NCBI GenBank assembly: GCA_030065615.1
Contig: JASJDR010000010.1
Span: forward strand, 1-64,000
Direction: 5' to 3'
From: Xenococcus sp. MO_188.B8
GTDB taxonomy: Bacteria; Cyanobacteriota; Cyanobacteriia; Cyanobacteriales; Xenococcaceae
Length of the DNA stretch: 64,000 bases
How positions within the stretch are numbered: the first letter of the stretch is position 1; every line of letters starts with the position of its first letter. The position numbers and the translations under genes were made by a program. Shown here piece after piece: positions 1-9,217 of the stretch. The notes below the pieces were generated by a model. The model worked only from the letters and a program-made list of their open reading frames with translations. It did not search any database and was not told the origin of the DNA.

Positions 1-375
1 TGAACAATTGATGAAGTCACTTGCTTTTTGTGAAGTTACTCATTGCTTTCTAGAATAAAGTTTGCTATCTATGTAGAATTATCACCAGTGATTTTTAGGA
101 AATTAAGTAAAAAGATAGGAAAAAATGTAAAACTTTATACTAATCTTGCCTTTCTAGCTGCAAAAATGTAAAATAATCGAGATTTTCAGAGGCATCTAAC
201 TATAAAAGCCTAAGGATTTATACTTATTTGCAAGTCAAGTATTTTTGCCTAGTTATTAATATGTATTTCAAGACTTTTAAATTAATGAATTGTAAAATCT
301 TTTTTAGTAACAACTCTTCATAAAAATGCATTGATTGCCAAATTTTTCACCAAAACATGATGGATATTAGGTAAA
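1..375 (+). repeat. Left arm of a long inverted repeat
   Basis: This stretch reappears in reverse complement at about 5620-6193. Positions 1-158 match 6193-6036 and positions 172-375 match about 5823-5620, with scattered substitutions and a roughly 200-base GC-rich insertion in the right copy. The match starts at base 1, so the repeat may extend beyond the window. Its inner edge stops a few bases before the start codon at 383, so this arm is also the upstream region of the NB-ARC/WD40 gene. Confidence 0.85.
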
Positions 376-382
376 GTTACTA

Positions 383-3300
383 ATGAACAAACCAAAGCAA
401 AAAAGAAATCGTGGGGTTATTCTCACCCCAGAAGGATTAGAAAAACTTCAAGAAGCAAGATCTGAATGGGAATATAAAACGAATTTTGGCGAAAGATATA
501 CCTATGAAAAAATTAGCGAGTTGACTAATTTAGATATCAACACCATCAAGAAAGTATTGGTAGCTAAGGAGGGGGTTGATAAGCGATCGCTAGAGCGTTG
601 TTTTCTGGCTTTTCAATTAACATTAGCTGAAGAGTACTATACAAAACCGAATCCTAATAGACGTCAAGATTGGGGAGAATCAGTTGCCGTTGACCATTTT
701 TTTGGGCGTACCGCTGAACTCGATACTTTAGAAAATTGGCTGTTAAAAGATCACTGTCGATTAGTGGCACTCCTGGGAATGGGAGGTATTGGTAAAACAA
801 CTTTATCAATTAAATTTGCTAGACAAATTGAGGGGAAATTTGATTGCGTGATCTGGAAATCTCTCCGAGATGCTCCTCCCGTTGAAGAAATTCTGGCAAA
901 CCTCATTGAATTTCTGTCGGGCGGCAAACAAACGGAGGCTGATTTACCCCAAAGGCTAGGTGAGAGAATAACGCGGCTCATGGATTATCTCCGCTCTCTG
1001 CGCTGTCTGATTTTTCTAGATAATGCTGAATCCTTGCTAGATGAAGGTATTCGAACAGGAAAATATCGCCGGGGATACGAAGGATATGGCGAGCTGCTAA
1101 GACGAATAGGAGACTCAAATCACAGTAGCTGCTTGATACTAACGTCGCGAGAAAAACCCAAAGAAGTAGCTATCTTAGAAGGAAAAAGGCTTGCGGTTCG
1201 TTCATTACAATTAAAGGGTTTAAGGGAAAAAGAAGGGCAGGAAATCTTTAAAGTCAAGGGACTTTCAGGCTCAGAGTTAGAATTAAAAGCTCTTAGCGAT
1301 CGCTATGCTGGCAATCCCCTGGCTTTGAAAGTCGTAGCGACAACTATTCAAGATCTATTTGCTGGCAATATTGCTGAATTTTTGTGCCAAGAAATGGCGG
1401 TTTTTGGTGATATTCGCGATATTTTAAATCAGCAATTTGAGCGCCTATCGAATCTGGAGCAGGAGATTATGTATTGGTTGGCGATCGCCCGTGAGCCAAT
1501 CTCGCTTGCTGAATTACGAGAAGATTTTGTATTGCAAGTATCACCAATAAAATTGCTAGAAGCCATTGAATCTTTATCGAGGCGTTCTTTAATTGAAAAA
1601 AATGCTTCTCGTTTTACACAGCAACCCGTAGTAATGGAGTATGTAACAAGTCACTTGATCGAGGCAGTCTGTGAAGAAATTGTGCGTCAGCAGCCTAGAT
1701 TGTTTCGAGATCATGCTCTGATGAAAGCGACAGCAAAAGACTATATTAGGGAAAATCAAATTCGCCTAATTCTTCAACCAGTTATAGATGAGCTTTTAGC
1801 TATTTTTCGAAGCAAGAAAGATCTTGAAGACTGTTTACGTCAAATTCTAGTAACCATGCAAGAGACATCTCCACTAGAAAAATGGTACACGGCAGGAAAT
1901 ATTCTCAATCTATTTTGTCAGCTAGAAACTGACTTAACTTGTTATAATTTCTCTAATTTGTGTGTTTGGCAAGCAGATCTACGTCAGGCAAGATTGCATA
2001 AAGTTAATTTCCAAAATGCAGATTTATCGAAGTCAGTTTTTGCCGAAAATTTTGGGGGAATTTGGGCAGTAGCCTTTAGCCCCGATGGACAGTATTTAGC
2101 TACTGGAGATACCAAAGGAGATATTCTCTTACGACGAGTATCAGATGGTCAAGCTATTCGTAGTTTTGAGGCTCATAATGGCTGGGTAGTCTCCCTTGCT
2201 TTTAGCCCCGATGGCAATATCTTAGCTAGCGGAAGTTGTGACTGTACGGCAAAGCTATGGGATGTTAACTTTGGTCAATGCCTTTATAGTTTAGATGAAC
2301 ACGAACATGAAGTCTGGTCAGTAGCTTTTAGTCCTGATGGTCAAACCTTAGCTAGTGGATGTGACGATAATAAAGCAAGATTATGGAGTGTCAGTACAGG
2401 GGAATGTCTTAGAATTTTCGAGGGCCATAATAATGAGATTCTCTCGGTAGCTTTCAGTTTGGATGGGCAAGAGCTAATAAGCGGAAGTCACGACAGTACA
2501 ATAAGTTTTTGGGATATTGAGACGGGAAAGTGTAACCAAGTTTTACAGGGACATGACGATGGCATCCGTTCCATTAGCGTCAGTCCCGACGGTAAAATGC
2601 TTGCCAGTAGTAGTAATGATAGGACAGTAAGACTGTGGGATATCCCAACTGGAGAATGCCTCAAAGTTTTTCAAGGTCATTCTAATGGGGTATGGTCTGT
2701 TGCTTTCTGCTCGCAAGGCAATCTTCTGGCTAGTGGCAGTGTCGACCAGACAGTAAGATTGTGGGATATCAAGACTGGAGAATGCATCAAAGTTTTTCAA
2801 GAACATTCTAACTGGATTAATTCAGTTGCATTCAATTCAAAGGGATATTGTTTAGCTAGTGGTAGTTACGATCAGTCAGTAAAGCTATGGAATGTCAATA
2901 ATTATCAATGCTTTAAAACTTTCCAAGGATATAATAATCAAGCACTCTCGGTTTGTTTCAGTCCTAATGGTCAAATGCTGGCAAGTGGCGGTCACGATCA
3001 AAGAGTAAGGTTATGGGATATAAAAACTGGGCAAGTTGTGAAAACTATCCACGAACACAGTAATTGGGTTTTTTCAGTTGCTTTTAGTCCCAGGAATAAT
3101 CTCTTAGCTAGTGGTAGTGGGGATAAAACTATAAAACTTTGTGATGTCAACACTGGAAAAGTGATAAAAATCTTTTGGGGTCACAAAGCTATAGTTCGAT
3201 CAATTGCCTTTAGTCCCGATGGTCACACTCTGGCAAGTGGTAGCGAAGATCAAACTGTTAGGCTGTGGGATGTCAGAACTGGTCAGACTGTAAATATTTT

Positions 3301-3907
3301 ACAGGGGCATAAAGCTGAAATTTGGTCAATTGCATTCAGCCCAGACAGTCAAAAGTTAGCCAGTGGTTCTTTTGATGGAACAGCTAAGTTATGGGATGTT
3401 TATACCGGTAAGTGCTCCAGAACCTTAGACCAACATTCAAGTTGGGTCTTGTCAGTTGCATTCTCTTCCGATAGCCAAACTTTATCTACTACCAGTCCAG
3501 ATCAAACAATAAGACTTTGGAATACAAACACTGGAGAATGCATGGTAGTCTTACATGAGGATAAAGGCTATTCTCGATTAGTTACCTTTAGTAGAGATGA
3601 TCAAACAATAGCTAGCTACAATCAAAATCACAATATCAAATTGTGGAATATTAGTAATGAAAAATGTTTTAAAGTTTTATCTGGTCATACAGCTTTGATT
3701 AACTCAATTGCTTTCAGCCCTGACGGGAAAACAATAGCCAGTAGTAGCGAAGATGAGACAATAAAGCTTTGGAATTTAAAAACTGGTGAGTGTGTAAAAA
3801 CTTTAGTAGTAGAAAAACCATACGAGTCTTTGAACATCAAAGGAGTAGATGGTTTGGGCAAACCAAATATTAATACTCTTAAGGCATTGGGAGCTATTGA
3901 CCATTAG
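383..3907 (+). CDS. NB-ARC STAND ATPase with 14 WD40 repeats
   Basis: Large 1174-residue NLR-like signalling protein. Residues 1-90 form a basic, helical, helix-turn-helix-like module of the sort found at the head of many cyanobacterial WD40 ATPases. The NB-ARC domain has a sensor-like FFGR (106-109), Walker A GMGGIGKTT (132-140), Walker B LIFLDNAE near 208-215 and a GNPLAL motif like the plant GLPL box. A short pentapeptide-like linker (about 525-555) leads into 14 consecutive WD40 repeats, recognised by recurring AFSPDG, LASGS and LWD; 14 equals two seven-bladed propellers. In this class ligand binding to the repeats triggers ATP-dependent oligomerisation, with roles in defence or programmed death. 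The ligand is unknown and the only candidate effector is the N-terminal module. It stands alone, preceded directly by the inverted-repeat arm. Confidence 0.9.
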   Translation: MNKPKQKRNRGVILTPEGLEKLQEARSEWEYKTNFGERYTYEKISELTNLDINTIKKVLVAKEGVDKRSLERCFLAFQLTLAEEYYTKPNPNRRQDWGESVAVDHFFGRTAELDTLENWLLKDHCRLVALLGMGGIGKTTLSIKFARQIEGKFDCVIWKSLRDAPPVEEILANLIEFLSGGKQTEADLPQRLGERITRLMDYLRSLRCLIFLDNAESLLDEGIRTGKYRRGYEGYGELLRRIGDSNHSSCLILTSREKPKEVAILEGKRLAVRSLQLKGLREKEGQEIFKVKGLSGSELELKALSDRYAGNPLALKVVATTIQDLFAGNIAEFLCQEMAVFGDIRDILNQQFERLSNLEQEIMYWLAIAREPISLAELREDFVLQVSPIKLLEAIESLSRRSLIEKNASRFTQQPVVMEYVTSHLIEAVCEEIVRQQPRLFRDHALMKATAKDYIRENQIRLILQPVIDELLAIFRSKKDLEDCLRQILVTMQETSPLEKWYTAGNILNLFCQLETDLTCYNFSNLCVWQADLRQARLHKVNFQNADLSKSVFAENFGGIWAVAFSPDGQYLATGDTKGDILLRRVSDGQAIRSFEAHNGWVVSLAFSPDGNILASGSCDCTAKLWDVNFGQCLYSLDEHEHEVWSVAFSPDGQTLASGCDDNKARLWSVSTGECLRIFEGHNNEILSVAFSLDGQELISGSHDSTISFWDIETGKCNQVLQGHDDGIRSISVSPDGKMLASSSNDRTVRLWDIPTGECLKVFQGHSNGVWSVAFCSQGNLLASGSVDQTVRLWDIKTGECIKVFQEHSNWINSVAFNSKGYCLASGSYDQSVKLWNVNNYQCFKTFQGYNNQALSVCFSPNGQMLASGGHDQRVRLWDIKTGQVVKTIHEHSNWVFSVAFSPRNNLLASGSGDKTIKLCDVNTGKVIKIFWGHKAIVRSIAFSPDGHTLASGSEDQTVRLWDVRTGQTVNILQGHKAEIWSIAFSPDSQKLASGSFDGTAKLWDVYTGKCSRTLDQHSSWVLSVAFSSDSQTLSTTSPDQTIRLWNTNTGECMVVLHEDKGYSRLVTFSRDDQTIASYNQNHNIKLWNISNEKCFKVLSGHTALINSIAFSPDGKTIASSSEDETIKLWNLKTGECVKTLVVEKPYESLNIKGVDGLGKPNINTLKALGAIDH

Positions 3908-3938
3908 TTTTTTATGAGCTGAGTGCTATTTTTTCGGC

Positions 3939-3983
3939 GTTGGTGAATGAGAAACATTATGCATTTACCAACACCATTTTTTT
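3939..3983 (+). terminator. Rho-independent-type terminator after the WD40 gene
   Basis: An 11-base stem with one mismatch (GTTGGTGAATG against CATTTACCAAC) is followed by ACCA and a run of seven T, 32 bases after the WD40 gene's stop codon. Confidence 0.75.
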
Positions 3984-4128
3984 CAATAATTATTTTTTAA
4001 CTCTCCAGAGAAAATAAGCTAACTAGAGCAGATGTCACTAAACCCTACTTTAGCTAGTTTATTCAAGTGGTCTTGGGATATCAAAAAGTATTATTGAGTT
4101 GAGATTTTTGACACACAACTAAAATTGC

Positions 4129-4275
4129 TCACATAGGATGATTAATATCGCTTGGCAATCCCTCTTGCTGGTATTCTTTAACTAAAATACTATCTAAATC
4201 AATCTCAATTCCGGACTGATTTAAAACTTCGAAGCTATTTTCAAAATGCTTGATTTTAGTAACTGTAGTAGTCAT
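4129..4275 (-). CDS. 48-residue peptide downstream of a heme-oxygenase-like enzyme
   Basis: Short ATG-initiated frame, same strand as the preceding putative oxidase and 76 bases after its stop. It encodes 48 residues starting MTTTVTKIKHFENSF and ending EGLPSDINHPM. There is no cysteine, no membrane segment and no clear Shine-Dalgarno sequence. Codon use looks like a real gene and the frame has no internal stop. The polar N-terminal part and short distinct tail could suit a precursor peptide acted on by the neighbouring enzyme, but this is inference; it might instead be an unrelated small protein or the remnant of a longer one. I do not recognise the family. Confidence 0.4.
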   Translation of the reverse strand: MTTTVTKIKHFENSFEVLNQSGIEIDLDSILVKEYQQEGLPSDINHPM

Positions 4276-4351
4276 GAATAATTTTCCTATTATTTATTTG
4301 TTTGGAATCAATAAACAGTAAAAACTAAAATTTTTTATTAGTTTTTCACAT

Positions 4352-5257
4352 TTAGATTTTTAGAGTCTCCAAGATTTGCTGAAGTTCTTCGTCTGATATG
4401 TAGCCTCCGCTTGGTGGACTGAAGCACAGCAATGCAGTTTCGTAACAGGCAACAGCTATACGGGTACGTTCTTTAGCATTAAGTTTTGTCACCATTTCTA
4501 CTGTCTCTTTAGTGTGTTTTATATCTGCGCCAAAACTACTATGTACGCGTAAGTTACGAGTGGCATCAATCCCTTGAGGCATTAGTGAATCCACTTTCTC
4601 GATATATTCCAGTCCAATTCCCAGAGACATTCTTTCCATGGTGTAGGCGTAACCCACACAATCGATTGGGTCATTATCCCGCGCACTGCGAGTGAAGTAA
4701 TCGATCAAAGCCATCGCAGCAGGGGGAACAAGCTTGTTGATAACTGCTTCACTATCGTACCCTAAGGATTGAATATCGAGTAAAGCAAGTCGATCATGAC
4801 CCTTCTCCTCTTCTGCTTTTTGTAATGCCCACTGTGCCAATACATTATGACCATTGAGAGCAAAACCTTTTGCAGCATCTTTCATTAACTCAGGAACAGG
4901 AGAACATAGATAGTAAGAACCTGCCAATCGCCATACCCAACGCCTGAGGGTTAATGCAGGTGGTCTAACATTAGAATTTACTGCAAATTTAGCAGCTGCG
5001 ATCGCTGTATCTAATAGCTTCCGAGTGGTAGCAAAACTTCCACTACATTCCATTGGATGAGCAAAGCGATCTTCGGCAGAGGTGGGACAATACAACCAAG
5101 CACGATCTTCTGTCGCTACTACTACTTTCCCTGGTGCAATCTGCGCCCATTCAGCATTAGTAAGATCGGATTGACGTTGATTAGCACTTGCTTTAGCAGC
5201 AAAAACTAACTTGTCAGTTTGTTTTTTTTCATCACCTATGTCATTGATATTAGGCAT
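4352..5257 (-). CDS. Heme-oxygenase-like di-iron oxidase (HDO) family protein
   Basis: About 301 residues. The C-terminal two thirds look like the helical heme-oxygenase-like fold shared by TenA/PqqC, CADD, UndA and SznF: an acidic helix with EEEKGHD is followed by a later helix with HSSFGADIKH, resembling the E..H and H..D..H metal-ligand patterns of iron-containing members. Such enzymes use two irons and O2 for oxidative chemistry on small molecules, amino acids or their own residues. The first 60 residues are polar and not diagnostic. An upstream GTG at 5266 would add three residues; ATG at 5257 is preferred. No Shine-Dalgarno sequence is visible. A 48-residue peptide gene follows. Upstream lies the right arm of the inverted repeat that also precedes the NB-ARC gene, so both could share regulatory sequence. 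The substrate is unknown. Confidence 0.68.
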   Translation of the reverse strand: MPNINDIGDEKKQTDKLVFAAKASANQRQSDLTNAEWAQIAPGKVVVATEDRAWLYCPTSAEDRFAHPMECSGSFATTRKLLDTAIAAAKFAVNSNVRPPALTLRRWVWRLAGSYYLCSPVPELMKDAAKGFALNGHNVLAQWALQKAEEEKGHDRLALLDIQSLGYDSEAVINKLVPPAAMALIDYFTRSARDNDPIDCVGYAYTMERMSLGIGLEYIEKVDSLMPQGIDATRNLRVHSSFGADIKHTKETVEMVTKLNAKERTRIAVACYETALLCFSPPSGGYISDEELQQILETLKI

Positions 5258-5619
5258 AAAAATCACAAATAAAATTCAACAAATAACTAGCGGTCAAGTC
5301 TATTAGTTTGGTGACTGAGAGAAGTCAGACCACATTTACTTTTCTTGGGCACAAAAATAAATTTAGGCCAAAAAAATTTAGGTATTTCTTTAAATAGAAT
5401 TACGACAAATCTTGAGCTTTACTGTCCTATTTTGGACAATACTTAAAAGAGAAAGAGTTTTTTTTGGTATTGACTTATCAGCCATTTTATGTTTTGGCTT
5501 CAATTACAATTATTAGTCATTGGTTTAGGAAACAGCATCCGAAGTATTACTGAAATATTTACGTTGTATTACAAAAAATAAAAAGCTAAGAATTTACGTG
5601 TAATTTTATTTAATCCTGA
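5258..5619. other. AT-rich leader between the oxidase gene and the repeat arm
   Basis: About 360 bases with no convincing gene. It contains long A/T runs, including a nine-T run beginning near 5458, and probably holds the promoter of the oxidase gene on the minus strand. I could not single out a promoter box. Confidence 0.4.
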
Positions 5620-6193
5620 TTAATTACCTAATATTTATCTTGTTTTGATGAAAAACTTGGCATTCATTGCTTTTTTATGAAGAGTTGTGACTAAACAATA
5701 TTTTATAATTTATTAATTTAAAAGTTTTTATATACATATTAATAAGCAGGTAAAAATACTTGACTTACAAATAAGTATAAATTCTTAGATTCCTATGATT
5801 AGATGATTTCCAGAAATATTTTTACCAGGTTTTGATCAAATTTATCTATTCACGAAGTCAGAGGAAGCCAAGGGGCTGATTCCGTCTTTGCACGGCGGAA
5901 CTCGTACGCCCCGTCCGTCGTCTCAAGGCGGGATCTCTCTGACCTGTAGGGGCGCATCGTGATATGCCCCTAAGTCAGTTGTTACAATCAAGCTTTTAAG
6001 CTTTTTTGAATGGTGTTTTTATTTACGCCCACATCCACTAGAAGAAAAAATTTGTATAATATTTTACATTTTTTCCTATCTTTTTGCTTAATTTCTTAAA
6101 AATCACTGGTGATAATTTTATATAGATAGCAAACTTTATTCGGGAAGGCAATGAGAAACTTCACAAAAAGCAAGTGACTTCATCAATTGTTCA
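5620..6193 (-). repeat. Right arm of the long inverted repeat
   Basis: Reverse complement of 1-375. The outer part (6036-6193) matches 1-158 closely and the inner part (5620-5825) matches 172-375 less well. A foreign GC-rich stretch (5826-6036) splits it. The outer end is sharp at 6193 only because the partner runs off the window. Confidence 0.83.
5826..6036. repeat. GC-rich palindromic insertion inside the right repeat arm
   Basis: Absent from the left arm, so it was gained by the right arm or lost from the left. Its base composition is clearly richer in GC than its surroundings. It contains a hairpin with stem TAGGGGC/GCCCCTA near 5947-5973 and an AAGCTTTTAAGCTT palindrome near 5991-6004. 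It looks like a REP-type or MITE-type intergenic element; no coding frame is apparent. Confidence 0.55.
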
Positions 6194-6392
6194 GGGAAAT
6201 TTACTTAAGTATCATTTACTAAGTCGTGAGCAAGTAACAAGTAAAATTACATAACCTAGGTCTTTAAAGCGCTCATGATTTTTTGTTAGTCATTGCTCGA
6301 ACAACCACATTACCTTATTTCGCAGTATCTATACCTACAACTACCCAAATAGTTTGGTAATTAGCTGAGAAGAGGGTCTCTCAGAGGTCACG

Positions 6393-6629
6393 ATGAATCG
6401 TAATTTAGATAATTTATTAAATACTTTGTTGCCTAAGTTTTTAGGGTTTAGTTGTAATTTTGTTGACGATTTTCTTTGTCTTCTATTATCTAATTTGGGA
6501 ATTCATCTAACCTGGTTGCAGTTTTGTAGTTATGGATTCATTGCTAGTAAATTAATCTATTGGCTAGTTAAATATCTTGTAAACTCAAAGAAATCCGCTT
6601 TGCTGGTCGCGTGGCAAGAATTTAGGTAA
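6393..6629 (+). CDS. Small hydrophobic hypothetical protein
   Basis: Frame of 78 residues with two hydrophobic stretches (about 24-38 and 41-63) and a basic tail, so it could be a small membrane protein. A purine-rich AGAGG lies about 5 bases before the ATG, and a hairpin with a T tract follows at 6722-6748. I recognise no family, and leucine-rich AT-rich frames of this size can arise by chance. Confidence 0.3.
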   Translation: MNRNLDNLLNTLLPKFLGFSCNFVDDFLCLLLSNLGIHLTWLQFCSYGFIASKLIYWLVKYLVNSKKSALLVAWQEFR

Positions 6630-6721
6630 TCGCAAGTAGCAAATTTCCAGCAACACTCTTTGTCAAAGAATAATAACAAAAGAGTTATCCAGAACAGACT
6701 GTGAAAACCAACATTCACAGT

Positions 6722-6748
6722 GCGATCACCATAGGGCGATCGCTTTTT
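6722..6748 (+). terminator. Hairpin terminator built on a HIP1-like octamer
   Basis: Stem GCGATCACC/GGCGATCGC (one mismatch), four-base loop ATAG, then TTTTT. It would end plus-strand transcription from the small gene at 6393. Confidence 0.6.
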
Positions 6749-6786
6749 GAGGCTGCCTGCCTAGAAGTCACCTCTGCTCCACCAAA

Positions 6787-7566
6787 TCAACCGTGATAAA
6801 TTTTCCAGGATTGCCAAAAAGTGTAAATAGCAAGAATTACCAATAACATGCGAAAAGCAAAACTGATTACATTATTGGATAATTTGGGCAGAAAACGAGT
6901 ACTAACTTGAGCTCCGATGAGACCACCTGTACCCAATATAAGTCCTTCTACAAACAGAACATTGCCCTGAGAAGCATGACCGATACAAGCAGAGATTGCG
7001 GTCAGGACAATAACCCCTAAACTAGTCTGAATCGCAGCTTTGATTGATTCTCCCAGTAAAATAATTTGCAGTGGAACCATAATTACGCCACCACCAACAC
7101 CAAATAAACCTGCCAAAACTCCTGCTGCACTGCCCGTGGTAATTCTGGCAACTATAGGATTACTACTTGAAGTTTGCTCCTGATGTTTGTACTTGGCAAT
7201 TACGTGTTTGCGAAATTCAACCAGAAAAATATTGACGACGAGTAGCAATCCAAAAGCGAACAAAAGCAAAGCATCGGGAAATCTCTCTGCTAAATAAACA
7301 CCAACTTGAGCCGCGAATAAAGCTGGCAATCCCAAGTAGAGGATGCTTTGTAGCTTAATATAACCCATACGCCAGTTTTGGATGGTGCCGGAGAGTGCGG
7401 TAATCGTGATAGCTAAAGCACTGGTTGCTACTGCCTGAATAGGTGTGTAACCTAAAGCTACTAAAAGCGGCACTAAAACTGTCCCTCCACCAATTCCTAA
7501 AAAGCCAGCTAAAATACCAGAAAAGAAACCACTAATACCGATAAATAGAGGATTTGCTAAAACCAT
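6787..7566 (-). CDS. TSUP (TauE/SafE) family membrane permease
   Basis: 259 residues, mostly hydrophobic, arranged as two halves with alternating membrane helices. Each half begins with the family's glycine-rich signature: LGIGGG at 23-28 and GVGGG at 156-160, separated by a charged cytoplasmic loop (about 117-137). TSUP proteins move sulfite, sulfonates, thiosulfate or related organic anions across the inner membrane; which one cannot be read from sequence. Length is normal for the family and the protein appears complete. It is transcribed away from pdxJ and no sulfur-metabolism genes adjoin it. Confidence 0.88.
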   Translation of the reverse strand: MVLANPLFIGISGFFSGILAGFLGIGGGTVLVPLLVALGYTPIQAVATSALAITITALSGTIQNWRMGYIKLQSILYLGLPALFAAQVGVYLAERFPDALLLFAFGLLLVVNIFLVEFRKHVIAKYKHQEQTSSSNPIVARITTGSAAGVLAGLFGVGGGVIMVPLQIILLGESIKAAIQTSLGVIVLTAISACIGHASQGNVLFVEGLILGTGGLIGAQVSTRFLPKLSNNVISFAFRMLLVILAIYTFWQSWKIYHG

Positions 7567-7841
7567 AACTCAGTTTATTCCTTTAACCTTATAATCTATA
7601 GTTTTTCACTCTCAACACAATTCGTCGATTATAAAAATAATTAAATTGGGTCAAGTCGCAACAATACTTATAATTTTGTGTACCTACTTAGCTCCTCCGT
7701 TGAAAATCGCTCTCGCAGATCACTAAAGTAATCATTTTTATGCTGCTGCTCTTGCCTAGATTACAATCTTTGTCCTATTATTAAAAGTTGCTTAATCAGT
7801 AAGAATAAAAATCTTAGCCTATATTTAGTTTTTATTTTAAA

Positions 7842-8564
7842 GTGGTTACATTAGGAATAAATATCGATCACGTAGCAACTATTCGTCAAGCTAGAAAAAC
7901 TGTAGAACCCGACCCAGTCGCTGCTGCGGTACTGGCAGAATTAGGCGGTGCTGATGGAATTACTGTTCATTTACGAGAAGATCGGCGTCACATCCAAGAT
8001 CGTGATGTACATCTGTTACGTCAAACTGTGCGTAGTCACCTCAATTTAGAGATGGCACCTACTCAAGAGATGGTAGCGATCGCTCTTGGCCTTAAACCAG
8101 ACTATGTTACTTTAGTACCAGAAAAACGAGAGGAAGTAACAACCGAAGGCGGCATCGATATTCTAGCTAATCGCGATCGCTTTACGGCAATAGTTAACCA
8201 ATTACAAGGAGCTGCAATTCCTGTAAGTTGGTTTATCGACGCTGAATCTGAACAAATAGAAGCTGCTGCCAGTACTGGAGCCAAGTTTATCGAACTACAT
8301 ACAGGAAAATATGCCGATGCTGGGGACGAAGCTACTCAAGCCAAAGAACTAGCCGCTTTAGAAAAAGGTACCCAAATCGCGATCACTGCTGGGTTAAGAG
8401 TTAATGCCGGCCATGGTTTAACTTATTGGAATGTTTACCCTGTTGCCTGTATCCCAGGTATGGAAGAATTGAATATTGGCCACACAATTGTCAGTCGTGC
8501 TGTATTAGTGGGAATGGAAAGGGCAGTCAGAGAAATGAAACTTGCAATCCAAGGCCGACTCTAG
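7842..8564 (+). CDS. pdxJ: Pyridoxine 5'-phosphate synthase
   Basis: 240-residue TIM-barrel enzyme that condenses 3-amino-2-oxopropyl phosphate with 1-deoxyxylulose 5-phosphate in the DXP-dependent route to vitamin B6. Conserved stretches include [14 protein letters not shown] at 5-18, [11 protein letters not shown] at 41-51 with catalytic His43, a glutamate in LNLEMAP (Glu70), and NAGHGL near 192-197. The start is a GTG; the text after it aligns with the usual family N terminus, and no in-frame ATG lies nearby. ycf54 follows 57 bases downstream on the same strand, so the two may be cotranscribed. Confidence 0.95.
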   Translation: MVTLGINIDHVATIRQARKTVEPDPVAAAVLAELGGADGITVHLREDRRHIQDRDVHLLRQTVRSHLNLEMAPTQEMVAIALGLKPDYVTLVPEKREEVTTEGGIDILANRDRFTAIVNQLQGAAIPVSWFIDAESEQIEAAASTGAKFIELHTGKYADAGDEATQAKELAALEKGTQIAITAGLRVNAGHGLTYWNVYPVACIPGMEELNIGHTIVSRAVLVGMERAVREMKLAIQGRL

Positions 8565-8621
8565 CAGTTCTTCAATTAGTTCAATTAGTTCAAGATTACA
8601 TTTAACCGGGGAAAACCAAAA

Positions 8622-8951
8622 ATGACTACTTATCATTATGTTTTAGCTAGCCAAAAGTTCTTATTAGAAGAAGAGCCTTTTGACGAAGTTATCAAAGAAA
8701 GAATTCGTAATTATCAGGAAACAAATAAAGAAATAGATTTCTGGTTAATTAAACAGCCAGCATTTTTAGAAGCCCCAGAATTTGCTGCTATTAAAGCTAA
8801 ATGTCCTCAACCATCAGCAGCCGTGATTTCAACTAATGAGCAATTTATTACTTGGTTAAAACTGAGATTAGAATATGTAATTACCGGTAGTTTTGAAGCC
8901 CCCTCTAATCATATTCCTGATGCGTTAGCTTCTTTAGAAAAAGCCGCCTAA
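8622..8951 (+). CDS. ycf54: Ycf54, Mg-protoporphyrin monomethyl ester cyclase accessory factor
   Basis: 109-residue soluble protein that closely resembles cyanobacterial and plastid Ycf54: MTTYHYVLASQKFL at the start, a central DFWLIKQPAFLEAPE block, and KCPQPSAAVIST. Ycf54 stabilises and supports the aerobic (oxidative) cyclase that forms the isocyclic ring of chlorophyll, working with the AcsF/CycI subunit. It is full length. It lies behind pdxJ on the same strand with a short gap. Confidence 0.93.
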   Translation: MTTYHYVLASQKFLLEEEPFDEVIKERIRNYQETNKEIDFWLIKQPAFLEAPEFAAIKAKCPQPSAAVISTNEQFITWLKLRLEYVITGSFEAPSNHIPDALASLEKAA

Positions 8952-9217
8952 GTTAGTTAACGTTAGCATCCAAAGAATTTGATTTGTTATGTCTGAAAGA
9001 AACAATTTGTTTTCTAGGATTTCGATGAACTTCATAAAGAATTCAGTTGAGGTTGGTTAAAGGGAAAAGGGGAAAGGCGAGAAGGAGAATTGAGAACAAA
9101 ACTAATCAATTTTTGTCTCAATACCTGGATATATTAAGTCTCCTTCCAGAGGCTATTTTGGGCTTTTTAATCGTTTAGTATTAACCTTATAACATACAGT
9201 TTTTAACTCTAAAGTTA

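Noticed and set aside
9060..9090. Purine-rich GGGAAAAGGGGAAAGG tract
   Set aside because: Such runs are common low-complexity intergenic sequence in cyanobacteria; nothing indicates function.
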